A stretch of 12,232 nucleotides of DNA from an uncultured Campylobacter sp. (GTDB lineage: Bacteria; Campylobacterota; Campylobacteria; Campylobacterales; Campylobacteraceae). The notes under the pieces were generated by a model, which saw only the letters and a list, made by a program, of their open reading frames with translations, searched no databases and had not been told where the DNA came from. Below, one piece after another: positions 1 to 6,377 of this stretch (position 1 is its first letter; each line of letters begins with the position of its first letter). Where the stretch lies: positions 1 to 12,232 of the forward strand of contig NZ_CALKTQ010000254.1 in assembly GCF_937997465.1 (NCBI RefSeq), given 5' to 3'. Position numbers and translations under genes: made by a program.

Positions 1-2
1 AG

Positions 3-959
3 GGCAAGAGCGAGGGCGAGATAATGCGCTTTTGCCAAGCATTTATGAGCGAGCTTTACCGCCACATCGGCAACACCGTGGACGTGCCCGCAGGCGACAT
101 CGGCGTGGGCGCGCGCGAGATCGGCTATATGTTTGGACAGTATAAAAAGCTCACGGGTAGATTTGACGGCATACTAACGGGCAAGGGGCTAAACTGGGGC
201 GGCAGCTTAGCGCGCACGGAGGCCACCGGATACGGGCTGGTCTATTTCACGCAAAATATGCTAAAAAAAGCAGGCCTAACGCTAGAAGGTAAAAAGTGCA
301 GCATAAGCGGTAGCGGAAATGTCGCCATATACACGGTAGAAAAGCTCTATCAAGTAGGTGCGCTGCCTATCACGGTTTCGGACTCAAACGGATACGTTTA
401 CGACGCAGAGGGTATCGATCTAGCGCTGCTAAAAGAGATAAAAGAAGCAAGACGCGCGCGCCTTAGCGAATACGTCAAATTTAGACCGAACGCAAAATAC
501 GTAAGCGTAAGCGAGTACAAAGAGGGCAGAAACGGCGTATGGGACGTGCCGTGCGACGGGGCGTTTCCGTGCGCGACGCAAAACGAACTGCACCTAGCCG
601 ACATAAAGACGCTCTACGCAAACGGTTGTCGCTTTGTGGCCGAGGGAGCAAATATGCCAAGTACGCTTGATGCGATAAATTTCATGCTCGCGCAAAAAGA
701 TTTCTGCTTCGCTCCGGCAAAGGCGGCAAACGCGGGCGGCGTGGGCACAAGCGGCCTAGAGATGATGCAAAATGCCGGCATGAGTTCGTGGAGCTTTGAG
801 GAGGTTGACCGCAGACTGCACGGCATAATGAACCACATTTTTGAGCTTAGCTACGAGACGAGCAAGGAGTTTGGCGACGAGGGAAATCTGGTGCTTGGCT
901 CAAATATCGCGGGCTTTAGAAAAGTAGCCGATGCGATGATAGATCAGGGGTATGTGTAA
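3..959 (+). CDS. gdhA: NADP-type glutamate dehydrogenase, 5'-truncated by the window edge
   Basis: Catalyses reductive amination of 2-oxoglutarate with ammonium to glutamate in the cytoplasm (EC 1.4.1.4 type), a main entry point of nitrogen. The frame is open to the left edge: codons from position 3 read GKSEGEI before the first internal Met at 24, matching the family motif GKSEGE(V/I)MRFCQ, so that Met is not the true start. About 318 residues are visible of the roughly 447 usual in E. coli GdhA; about 130 N-terminal residues lie outside. Visible in order: PAGDIGVG with the catalytic Asp (codon near 96), GKGLNWGGS, EATGYGLVYF, the Rossmann loop SGSGNVA, LPCATQNEL, AEGANMPST and KAANAGGVGTSGLEM. 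SDSNG after the second Rossmann strand resembles the NADP-using bacterial enzymes; cofactor choice is inferred. The stop at 957-959 is followed by two terminator hairpins. It is the only convincing plus-strand gene. Confidence 0.97.
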   Translation, partial: GKSEGEIMRFCQAFMSELYRHIGNTVDVPAGDIGVGAREIGYMFGQYKKLTGRFDGILTGKGLNWGGSLARTEATGYGLVYFTQNMLKKAGLTLEGKKCSISGSGNVAIYTVEKLYQVGALPITVSDSNGYVYDAEGIDLALLKEIKEARRARLSEYVKFRPNAKYVSVSEYKEGRNGVWDVPCDGAFPCATQNELHLADIKTLYANGCRFVAEGANMPSTLDAINFMLAQKDFCFAPAKAANAGGVGTSGLEMMQNAGMSSWSFEEVDRRLHGIMNHIFELSYETSKEFGDEGNLVLGSNIAGFRKVADAMIDQGYV

Positions 960-971
960 ATTTGGCTTTGG

Positions 972-1009
972 GGCTCGTTTTTGCTACGCTTTTGCAAACG
1001 AGCCTTTTT
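972..1009 (+). terminator. Rho-independent terminator of gdhA
   Basis: A perfect 9-bp stem, GGCTCGTTT (972-980) with AAACGAGCC (996-1004), encloses a 15-nt loop and is followed by five T (1005-1009). It starts 12 nt after the gdhA stop. No T-run follows on the opposite strand, so it should act only on plus-strand transcripts. Confidence 0.85.
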
Positions 1010-1017
1010 GGAGGGAT

Positions 1018-1059
1018 TTTGCTTCGCTTTAGCAAGACCGCTTTAACGAAGCAAATTTT
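1018..1059 (+). terminator. Second, tandem terminator-like hairpin after gdhA
   Basis: TTTGCTTCG (1018-1026) pairs with CGAAGCAAA (1047-1055), 9 bp around a 20-nt loop, followed by TTTT (1056-1059). It lies 8 nt after the T-run of the first terminator and probably catches read-through before the convergent ABC-transporter gene. Confidence 0.6.
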
Positions 1060-1383
1060 AACCGCCCCAGCGTGCAAAATGCGGGCAATAAAGCCAAAAA
1101 CCGCCTAAATTTGCTAGCTTTAAATTTAACGCCGAATTTACCGGCGGTGCAAACCCGAAGCCGTCAAATTTATAGAGCCGCGCCGATCGAAACGAGCCAA
1201 GGCGCGGCCAAATTTTATAAGCCTCAAATTTAAGCTAAATTTGAGAGCAAATTTTACCAAACGACGAGGCGAGCCAAAGCCGTCAAATTTACAAGGCGGA
1301 CACCCAAGGCGCATAAATTTACCCGCCCCGCTGCCGTGCGTTCTCGCTTGCGCCTTTTTGATTTCGCATAGCACAAATTTACG
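1060..1383. other. Non-coding stretch dense in AAATTT words
   Basis: About 320 bases between the gdhA terminators and the 3' end of the ATPase gene. I count ten AAATTT hexamers here, in contexts such as tcaaattta, ctaaatttg and ccaaatttt, against well under one expected by chance. Short open frames cross it on both strands, but none has a ribosome binding site or a recognisable protein. I see no RNA gene. Confidence 0.6.
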
Positions 1384-1416
1384 CCGCTGCTTGCTAGTAT
1401 CTAGCGCTCACAGCGG
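1384..1416 (-). other. Imperfect hairpin across the stop codon of the ATPase gene
   Basis: CCGCTG (1384-1389) pairs with CAGCGG (1411-1416) and, inside it, GCTAG (1393-1397) pairs with CTAGC (1401-1405), with unpaired CTT and GCTCA between the helices. It spans the TGA at 1410-1408. No T-run follows in the minus direction, so it is not a classical terminator. It could be a 3'-end stabilising structure or a weak stop for the transporter operon. Confidence 0.35.
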
Positions 1417-2181
1417 ATGCGTCAGGCAGCACTTTCTAGTTACTTGCTCGATGTACTCTACGCTCAAATTTAACCCGTAAAGCTTGCTTAGGTGTTTGCT
1501 CTCGATGATCTCGTCCACGCTGCCGAAAGCCACCTCGCCCCCGCCTTTAACTAACGCCACGTAGCCGCCCAAAAGCACGGCAAAATCGGGATTGTGAGTC
1601 GTTAGTACGATGGTGTAGCCTTGCTCTTTTAGCTGCTTAACGGTGCGCAGGAATTTATACTGATTGCCGAAGTCCAGCGCCGAGGTCGGCTCGTCAAACA
1701 CGATGATCTCGGGCTTTGCAGCCATCGCGCGCGCGATCGAACACATCTGCTTTTGTCCGCCGCTCATCTGAGTGATAAATTTATCCTCAAGGTGCGTGAT
1801 TTCAAGCTTTGCGGTAAATTCCTTCGCGATCGCCGTGTCCTCCTCGCTAGGCCGCGCAAAAATGCCCAGATGCGCCGCTCGCCCCATCGTGATAAACTCA
1901 AGGCCCGTGTAGTCGTACTCGCAGATCTCGCTCTGGGCGACGTAGGCCATGATTTTGGCGCGCTCTTTGTTGCTAAGCTGGGCGCTATTTTTACCGCTGA
2001 GCCAAACTTCGCCCGAGTGCGGCGCCTGCGTGCCGCTGATTAGGCTTAGCATGGTCGATTTGCCCGCGCCGTTTCGCCCCAGTATCGTTAGGATTTCGCC
2101 TTTGCCGACGCGTAAATTTACGTTTTCTAGCCTACCCGCGCCGTTTGGATAGGCAAAATTTAGATTTTTTACTTCTAACAT
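1408..2181 (-). CDS. ABC transporter ATPase, FepC/BtuD type (metal-chelate import)
   Basis: The cytoplasmic ATP-hydrolysing subunit that powers the neighbouring FecCD-type permease; two copies would bind the permease dimer. All nucleotide-binding elements are intact (numbered from ATG 2181): Walker A GRNGAGKST at 35-43, Q-loop glutamine near 83, signature MSGGQKQ near 139-145, Walker B IIVFDEP near 159-165 and the H-loop histidine in TTHNPD near 196. Length of 257 residues is normal. The permease stop TGA (2183-2181) shares one base with this ATG, and AAGG lies about 7 nt upstream. A GTG at 2184 would add one residue and is an equally legal start. The overlap implies translational coupling with the permease. 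The exact cargo cannot be read from the ATPase; siderophore iron, heme, cobalamin, nickel or cobalt all use this family. Confidence 0.93.
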   Translation of the reverse strand: MLEVKNLNFAYPNGAGRLENVNLRVGKGEILTILGRNGAGKSTMLSLISGTQAPHSGEVWLSGKNSAQLSNKERAKIMAYVAQSEICEYDYTGLEFITMGRAAHLGIFARPSEEDTAIAKEFTAKLEITHLEDKFITQMSGGQKQMCSIARAMAAKPEIIVFDEPTSALDFGNQYKFLRTVKQLKEQGYTIVLTTHNPDFAVLLGGYVALVKGGGEVAFGSVDEIIESKHLSKLYGLNLSVEYIEQVTRKCCLTHPL

Positions 2182-3188
2182 CACGCGACCTTTTTATTTC
2201 GCCAGAGAACCCAGACGAAAAATATCGTGCCGATAAAGCCCGTAAGTACGCCCAGAGGCACCTCGCTCACGCTGATCGTGCGCGCTAGAGTGTCGACGAA
2301 TAGCAAAAATATCGCGCCCATAAATATACTAGCAGGCAGGCTGCGGGCGTTGTTCGCACCAACTAGCATACGCGCCAGGTGAGGCATCAGCAGCCCCACC
2401 CACGCCACGATACCGCTCACGCAGACGCTGCATGCCGTTAGCAGCGTCGCGCAGACGATGATGACGCCGCGCTCGAGCGTTACGTTTACGCCTAGTCTCG
2501 CTGCGCTCTCGTCGCCTAGCGAGAGTAGGTTTATCCTCCAGCTCATAGCCACGAGTAGCACCGCGCAGGCTATCATCACGGGCGCGATAAATTTGAGATT
2601 ATCCGCGTCGATCTTAGCTAGGCTACCTAGCTGCCAGTAAACGATGTCTGGTAGCTTGGTCTCTGGGTCGGCGACGTATTTTAAAAAGCCGATCACCGAG
2701 GCCATGAGACCGCTAACGATGATACCTGAGAGCACCAACATCAGCGTGCTAGAGCGCCCCATTAGACGCGGTATGGATAGCGTCATACCTACGGCCGCGA
2801 GCCCGCAGACAAAGGCTAGCGCCTGCACCCAAAAAAGCGATAAATCAAACATAATCGCAAGAGCAGCTCCTACGCAAGCTCCCGCCGAAACACCCAGCAG
2901 ATCGGGGCTAACTAGCTGGTTGCGAAAGACGCCCTGATACGCTGCTCCGCTGATGCTAAGCGCGGCTCCGACGAGGACGGCTGCGATAATGCGCGGTATG
3001 CGGATATTTTCGACGACGTTTTGGATGTTTGCCGCGGCGTCCGTCGGCACTCCAAAAAAGCCGCCGATCACGCTAAGCACGTCGCTAGGCGCCACGTAAA
3101 ACCTGCCGACGCCAAGCGCTACTACACCGCAAAATACGGTCAGCACGGCTAGCAAAATCAGCGTAAATTTAAAACTAATATTTTTCAT
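2181..3188 (-). CDS. FecCD-family ABC transporter permease
   Basis: Inner-membrane channel subunit of a binding-protein-dependent metal-chelate importer, about 335 residues and very hydrophobic. The family usually has ten transmembrane helices per subunit and works as a dimer. With only one permease gene here, a homodimer is expected (FecD-like) rather than the CeuB/CeuC pair of C. jejuni. Family marks seen: VVENIRIPRIIAAVLVGAAL and SGAAYQGVFRNQLVSPDLLGVSAGA near the N-terminus, the coupling segment GDESAARLG, then GIVAWVGLLMPHLARMLVG and the C-terminal PLGVLTGFIGTIFFV. I start at ATG 3188 (MKNISFK), because AGGAG sits 4 nt upstream. The frame extends to 3230 but would add a basic stretch of 14 residues and swallow that ribosome site. 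It ends in a TGATG overlap with the ATPase gene. A 462-bp gap separates it from the tannase-like gene upstream, so a separate promoter is possible. Confidence 0.93.
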   Translation of the reverse strand: MKNISFKFTLILLAVLTVFCGVVALGVGRFYVAPSDVLSVIGGFFGVPTDAAANIQNVVENIRIPRIIAAVLVGAALSISGAAYQGVFRNQLVSPDLLGVSAGACVGAALAIMFDLSLFWVQALAFVCGLAAVGMTLSIPRLMGRSSTLMLVLSGIIVSGLMASVIGFLKYVADPETKLPDIVYWQLGSLAKIDADNLKFIAPVMIACAVLLVAMSWRINLLSLGDESAARLGVNVTLERGVIIVCATLLTACSVCVSGIVAWVGLLMPHLARMLVGANNARSLPASIFMGAIFLLFVDTLARTISVSEVPLGVLTGFIGTIFFVWVLWRNKKVA

Positions 3189-3650
3189 TTTTCTCCTAAA
3201 ATAAAATCTGCGTCCGCGGTAGCGCCGCATGCAAAATCGCTCGCCTCAAGGGTCAAATTTGCCGTTTTGGCTTATTTTGGCAGCCTTTGCGGTATATTCG
3301 TCCGTTGCGGCGGAGCTTCGCTAAATCTTTTTATCTTTGCTTGTTGCGGATCTCGAGCCGCCTAAGCCTTTACCTCGCGTTTGCGTTTGCCGCTTTAGTC
3401 GTCGCAAGCTCGGCTCGCAACCTGCGACCAAGAATCTGTCCTAACCGCCAAATGGCTTGACGTTTACGGTCAAATTTGACGGTGCGTTTTTGTTTCTACG
3501 ACTCGGTCGCTAGCGGCAATTTGAGCCTAGCGACGAGCTATCAAATTTAAATTTGACCTTTTTTGCAAATTCCCGCCGCTTTGCCAAATTTAAACCCAGC
3601 GCGCTGCTATATCAAATTTGGGTGCGAGCTTCTGCCGCGTCAAATTTTGG
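3189..3650. other. Long gap inside the transporter cluster, no gene found
   Basis: The 462 bases between the tannase-like gene and the permease contain the permease ribosome site (AGGAG at 3193-3197) and seven AAATTT words, including the tandem tcaaatttaaatttga near 3540-3556. I looked for a cobalamin riboswitch box, tRNA-like folds, a decayed coding frame and a clear terminator, and found none. The word aaatttgacggtgcg (3472-3486) recurs upstream of ciaB at 11781-11795. The gap is long enough to hold a promoter for the permease and ATPase, but I cannot point to one. Confidence 0.5.
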
Positions 3651-5147
3651 CTATTTTACGACGCGATCTATCCACCTAAAAAGCTCGTCCAGATCGTAGT
3701 CGCCGCCGTGACCTTGCCCCCAAGGCACCGCAAAATCAACCGCTTTGCCCGCATTTTGTAGCCCTAACGCCAAGATAAGCGGTACGGCTAGAGCCGTGTC
3801 AGAGTCGGCTGCGCCGTGCCTGATGCGGTAAAATTTGGCCGCGCTTTTATTGCCCAGATAGCTCATCGCGTTTACCATTTTTATGATTTTAGCGTCTGCA
3901 CTCTCGCCCGTGCCGCGTTTTGCGCCAAATTCGGTAAAATGCTTCGCCGCCGCGTCCGCATCGCCGAAAAAATCATTTTCGGGATTTTGTAGCTCTAGTC
4001 CGTCAAATGCGGGTGTAGCTTTAGCGCGCGGCATAGATAGAACAAAGTCTTCAAATTTAAAATCATATCCGAGCGTGCAGCCCTGAGTTTCAAGCGTGAA
4101 AAACTCGGGCTTTAGCAGGCTTTTCTCCCGACTTTTTGCAGCCGCGAAAGAGTCTGCGAGCGTCTTTTTGACGTACTCTTTAAAGCTTCCCTCGCCGCCA
4201 GGCTCAAGCGTGAGCGCGCGCCCTTTGGCGTCTTTTAAATTTAGCGAATTTACGTAGGCTGGAAAGGCCGATTTTAGCGCGGCGGAAAGCTCTTTTTGCT
4301 CTGGGGTTAGCTCGCCTGAGACGATTTTTGGTTTACCGCTTCGGTCGTTAAATCCCGCCGCACTCAGCGCGCTAAAGTCCATTTTCTCGTATTTCGTCTG
4401 AGCGCCGAACATCCACTCGTAGGCTGCGTCGGCGTTTTCTAGGTTCGTAATCGGGCAATAGACTGAGGCGGCGTAGATCTCGTCGCTAGCCTTTGCGGCT
4501 CCGAGTGCTGCCAGATACGGCTCAAACTCGCTCGCGTTTGCCGAGACGCCAAGCAGCGCCGACATCGCTCCGCCAGCGCTCGTGCCGTTTGAGATTATTT
4601 TGTTTGCGTCGCCCGCCATCGCAGCGTCGTTAAATTTGAGATACCGCACGGCGGCCTTTAGATCGACGATGGCTGCGGGTGCTTTGCCGCTAAATTCGCC
4701 GTTTGCGTCCTTGAGCGTCCTACCTCTAGCCCCTGGCGCCGCGACGACGTAACCGCGCTCAAGCGCCGCCAGAACGGCGTTTGGCTTGCCGTTTTTATCA
4801 AGGGCGGGCATAAAAGGCTCGCCCGGCATATATCCGCCGATAGAGTTTGGCAAAAAGATCGGCGCGCTTGCTGCGTCAAATTTGCCCGTCACATTTTTAC
4901 TGTTTTTGTCTTTGCCGCCCTCAAAATACCGCGCCGGAACGTAAAAATTTAGCCTCTGAAATCGGCTATCTACGGGATTTGCTACGTAAACTATCCCCTC
5001 GTAGGCTCTAAATTTGACCTCTTTTTCGCCCGCTTTTATAGAGCGAGTTTCAAATTTATCCGGGTCAAATTTCAGATCCGCCGCCTGCGCGCTAATCGCC
5101 GCGCATAGGCAAGCCGCCGCGCTCAATGCAAGCGCCCTCTTTTTCAT
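3651..5147 (-). CDS. Secreted tannase-like esterase (subtype B tannase family, alpha/beta hydrolase)
   Basis: Predicted to hydrolyse galloyl or similar phenolic esters (tannase type, EC 3.1.1.20), probably in the periplasm. A Sec signal peptide is clear: MKK, a hydrophobic core, then AQA before ADLKF, with cleavage after residue 22. The mature part follows the Lactobacillus plantarum tannase as I recall it: PNSIGGYMPG, ARGRT, nucleophile Ser190 in GTSAGG, YCPITNLENAD with AYEW, and RIRHGAADSD with Asp448. His480 in GHGGDYDL completes the triad, with the same 32-residue Asp-His spacing as in that enzyme. Lys376, Glu390 and Asp450 match residues reported to hold the galloyl group there. Length is 498 residues against about 469 for the cytosolic homologue, the excess being largely the signal peptide. 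AAGGA lies 7 nt before ATG 5147. It sits 53 bp after the binding-protein gene, on the same strand. The family is confident; the real substrate is not. Confidence 0.88.
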   Translation of the reverse strand: MKKRALALSAAACLCAAISAQAADLKFDPDKFETRSIKAGEKEVKFRAYEGIVYVANPVDSRFQRLNFYVPARYFEGGKDKNSKNVTGKFDAASAPIFLPNSIGGYMPGEPFMPALDKNGKPNAVLAALERGYVVAAPGARGRTLKDANGEFSGKAPAAIVDLKAAVRYLKFNDAAMAGDANKIISNGTSAGGAMSALLGVSANASEFEPYLAALGAAKASDEIYAASVYCPITNLENADAAYEWMFGAQTKYEKMDFSALSAAGFNDRSGKPKIVSGELTPEQKELSAALKSAFPAYVNSLNLKDAKGRALTLEPGGEGSFKEYVKKTLADSFAAAKSREKSLLKPEFFTLETQGCTLGYDFKFEDFVLSMPRAKATPAFDGLELQNPENDFFGDADAAAKHFTEFGAKRGTGESADAKIIKMVNAMSYLGNKSAAKFYRIRHGAADSDTALAVPLILALGLQNAGKAVDFAVPWGQGHGGDYDLDELFRWIDRVVK

Positions 5148-5164
5148 CTTTGTTTCCTTTTGAT

Positions 5165-5185
5165 TTTGCGGGATTTAGCCGCAAA
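5165..5185 (-). promoter_or_regulatory. Hairpin between the binding-protein and tannase-like genes
   Basis: TTTGCGG (5165-5171) pairs with CCGCAAA (5179-5185), a perfect 7-bp stem with a 7-nt loop. It ends 5 nt before the tannase ribosome site (AAGGA, 5155-5159). No T-run follows in the minus direction, so it is more likely an mRNA processing, stabilising or translation-tuning element than a terminator. Confidence 0.4.
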
Positions 5186-5200
5186 CGAGCTCAAATTTGA

Positions 5201-6220
5201 CTATTTGCTACCGTCCGGGTTTAGCCCTTTTAGGATGTAGTCAAACTCCGCGTCGCTAAGGTCGTAGTTCATAAATTTCTTATAAAACGCCTTAGTTTTG
5301 GCTTTTACGTCGACGTCTTTAAAGAGCTCTGGCTGAACGATAGTAGCCGCCCATAAAATTTGCAGCGCAGACTCTGCACCGTATCTATCCCAGCTAAACA
5401 CGCCTTTTGGGTTGCCGTAGACTTTTTTGTTTTTGACCGCTTTTAGCCCTGCAAATACGGGATCAGCGTAAATTTTCTCAACCGCTTTTTGGTTATCCGC
5501 GCCGCCAACGATGATGATATCAGGGTCTGCCGCCACGATCTCTTCGGCCGTGATTTCTATCATGCTGCCCTCTTTTTGCACCGCGTTTTTACCGCCTGCG
5601 TATTTCACCCACGTGTCGATGATCGTTTTGGTGCCGTCGATTTTTAGCAGGTTTGCGCCGCCCACGATATGTAGCACTTTAGGGCGCGCAGCGTCGTCTA
5701 GTTTGTTCGTGCGCTCGGTGACTAGCGCGATGTTAGCATCTAGGTTTTCGTTTAGCTCTTTTGCCTTGCTAGCTGCGTCGCCGCCGATTAGCTCAGCCGT
5801 TAGCAGCACGCTTTTTTTCATATCGTCGTAGTCGCGAAATATCGCGTTTACCGCGTTAAATCCGTTTTTAGTAAGATTTTCTTGGAAATTTTTATTTGAT
5901 ACGACGACTACGTCCGGCGCTAGTTTAACGAGCTCCTCGATCTGGATGTCGTTGCCGTTTAGCGCGGCCGGTACATCTGCGATGCGCGGGTAAATAGCGG
6001 CGAACCACTTATTTTTCTTGATAAGATCTGTCGTGGTTACGATCTTATCCGCGCCGCCTAGTACCAAGATCACTTGGTTATTTGCATGCCAAAGCGCGGC
6101 TATCTTTTGCGTTTGGGCCGGGATTTTGACCTCATTGCCGGTCATGTCGGTGACGGTTTTAACCTCGGCTCCTAGCGCGACGATAGCGCTTAAAAGCAGC
6201 GTCGTGAGAAATTTTTTCAT
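5201..6220 (-). CDS. Periplasmic metal-chelate binding protein of an ABC importer
   Basis: A cluster A-type (Peripla_BP_2, FepB/BtuF-like) solute receptor of 339 residues that should deliver its ligand to the FecCD-type permease encoded downstream. The signal peptide MKKFLTTLLLSAIVALGA is cleaved before EVKTV. Lobe one (about 19-140) carries VTDMTGNEVKIP, LGGADKIV and LVKLAPDVVVVSN. A helical linker follows, then lobe two with ITAEEIVAADPDIIIVGG and VFSWDRYGAESALQILWA. The tail FYKKFMNYDLSDAEF is typical of the family. It has no lipobox cysteine. His45, Trp44 and the Trp-Asp-Arg-Tyr near 277-280 are possible ligand contacts, by inference only. AAGGAG stands 6 nt before ATG 6220. It is the first gene of the cluster after an AT-rich leader. 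Cargo could be a ferric siderophore, heme, or nickel/cobalt as proposed for some Helicobacter CeuE/FecDE systems. Confidence 0.9.
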   Translation of the reverse strand: MKKFLTTLLLSAIVALGAEVKTVTDMTGNEVKIPAQTQKIAALWHANNQVILVLGGADKIVTTTDLIKKNKWFAAIYPRIADVPAALNGNDIQIEELVKLAPDVVVVSNKNFQENLTKNGFNAVNAIFRDYDDMKKSVLLTAELIGGDAASKAKELNENLDANIALVTERTNKLDDAARPKVLHIVGGANLLKIDGTKTIIDTWVKYAGGKNAVQKEGSMIEITAEEIVAADPDIIIVGGADNQKAVEKIYADPVFAGLKAVKNKKVYGNPKGVFSWDRYGAESALQILWAATIVQPELFKDVDVKAKTKAFYKKFMNYDLSDAEFDYILKGLNPDGSK

Positions 6221-6300
6221 CTTTTGCTCCTTGTGAGATATAAATTTATAATATTACAAAATTGCATATTAAAATAAGATATATTTTTCAAATTTTAAGA
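6221..6300 (-). promoter_or_regulatory. AT-rich promoter region of the binding-protein gene
   Basis: Directly upstream of the ribosome site the DNA becomes very AT-rich, with a perfect 12-bp palindrome TATAAATTTATA (6239-6250) overlapping TAATATTA (6249-6256). Read on the minus strand, ttttgtaatattataaat offers -10-like boxes. GATATA occurs twice, near 6237 and 6278. I looked for the Fur consensus (GATAATnATTATC-like) and the H. pylori NikR pattern; neither is convincing. This is the likely start of transcription for the cluster, but the exact -10 and the regulator are not resolved. Confidence 0.45.
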
Positions 6301-6342
6301 AAGAAGCGAAATTTGAGGCCAAATTTGAAAGGCAAATTTAAA

Positions 6343-6372
6343 AGCCCCGCCCGCGGTTTTGCGAACGGGGCT
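6343..6372 (-). terminator. Rho-independent terminator of the formate dehydrogenase gene
   Basis: AGCCCCGCCCGC (6343-6354) pairs over 12 positions with GCGAACGGGGCT (6361-6372), with two G-U pairs in the minus-strand RNA and a 6-nt loop. It begins 5 nt after the TGA stop at 6380-6378. On the minus strand it runs into a short TTT followed by AAATTT. The strong GC stem makes it a good terminator despite the short T-run. Confidence 0.75.
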
Positions 6373-6377
6373 AAAAA

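Noticed and set aside
1241..1480. A small plus-strand frame in the gap after gdhA
   Set aside because: It runs into the ATPase gene on the other strand, is built from AAATTT-rich non-coding DNA, and has no ribosome site that I can see.
3189..3560. A cobalamin or other riboswitch before the permease
   Set aside because: No B12 box or other conserved riboswitch core was found on the minus strand.
3651..5147. Lipoprotein signal in the tannase-like protein, because of Cys13 and Cys15
   Set aside because: Neither Cys has a proper lipobox, while AQA before ADLK at residue 22 is a standard signal peptidase I site.
6221..6300. A Fur or NikR box upstream of the binding-protein gene
   Set aside because: The AT-rich palindromes do not fit either consensus closely enough to name the regulator.
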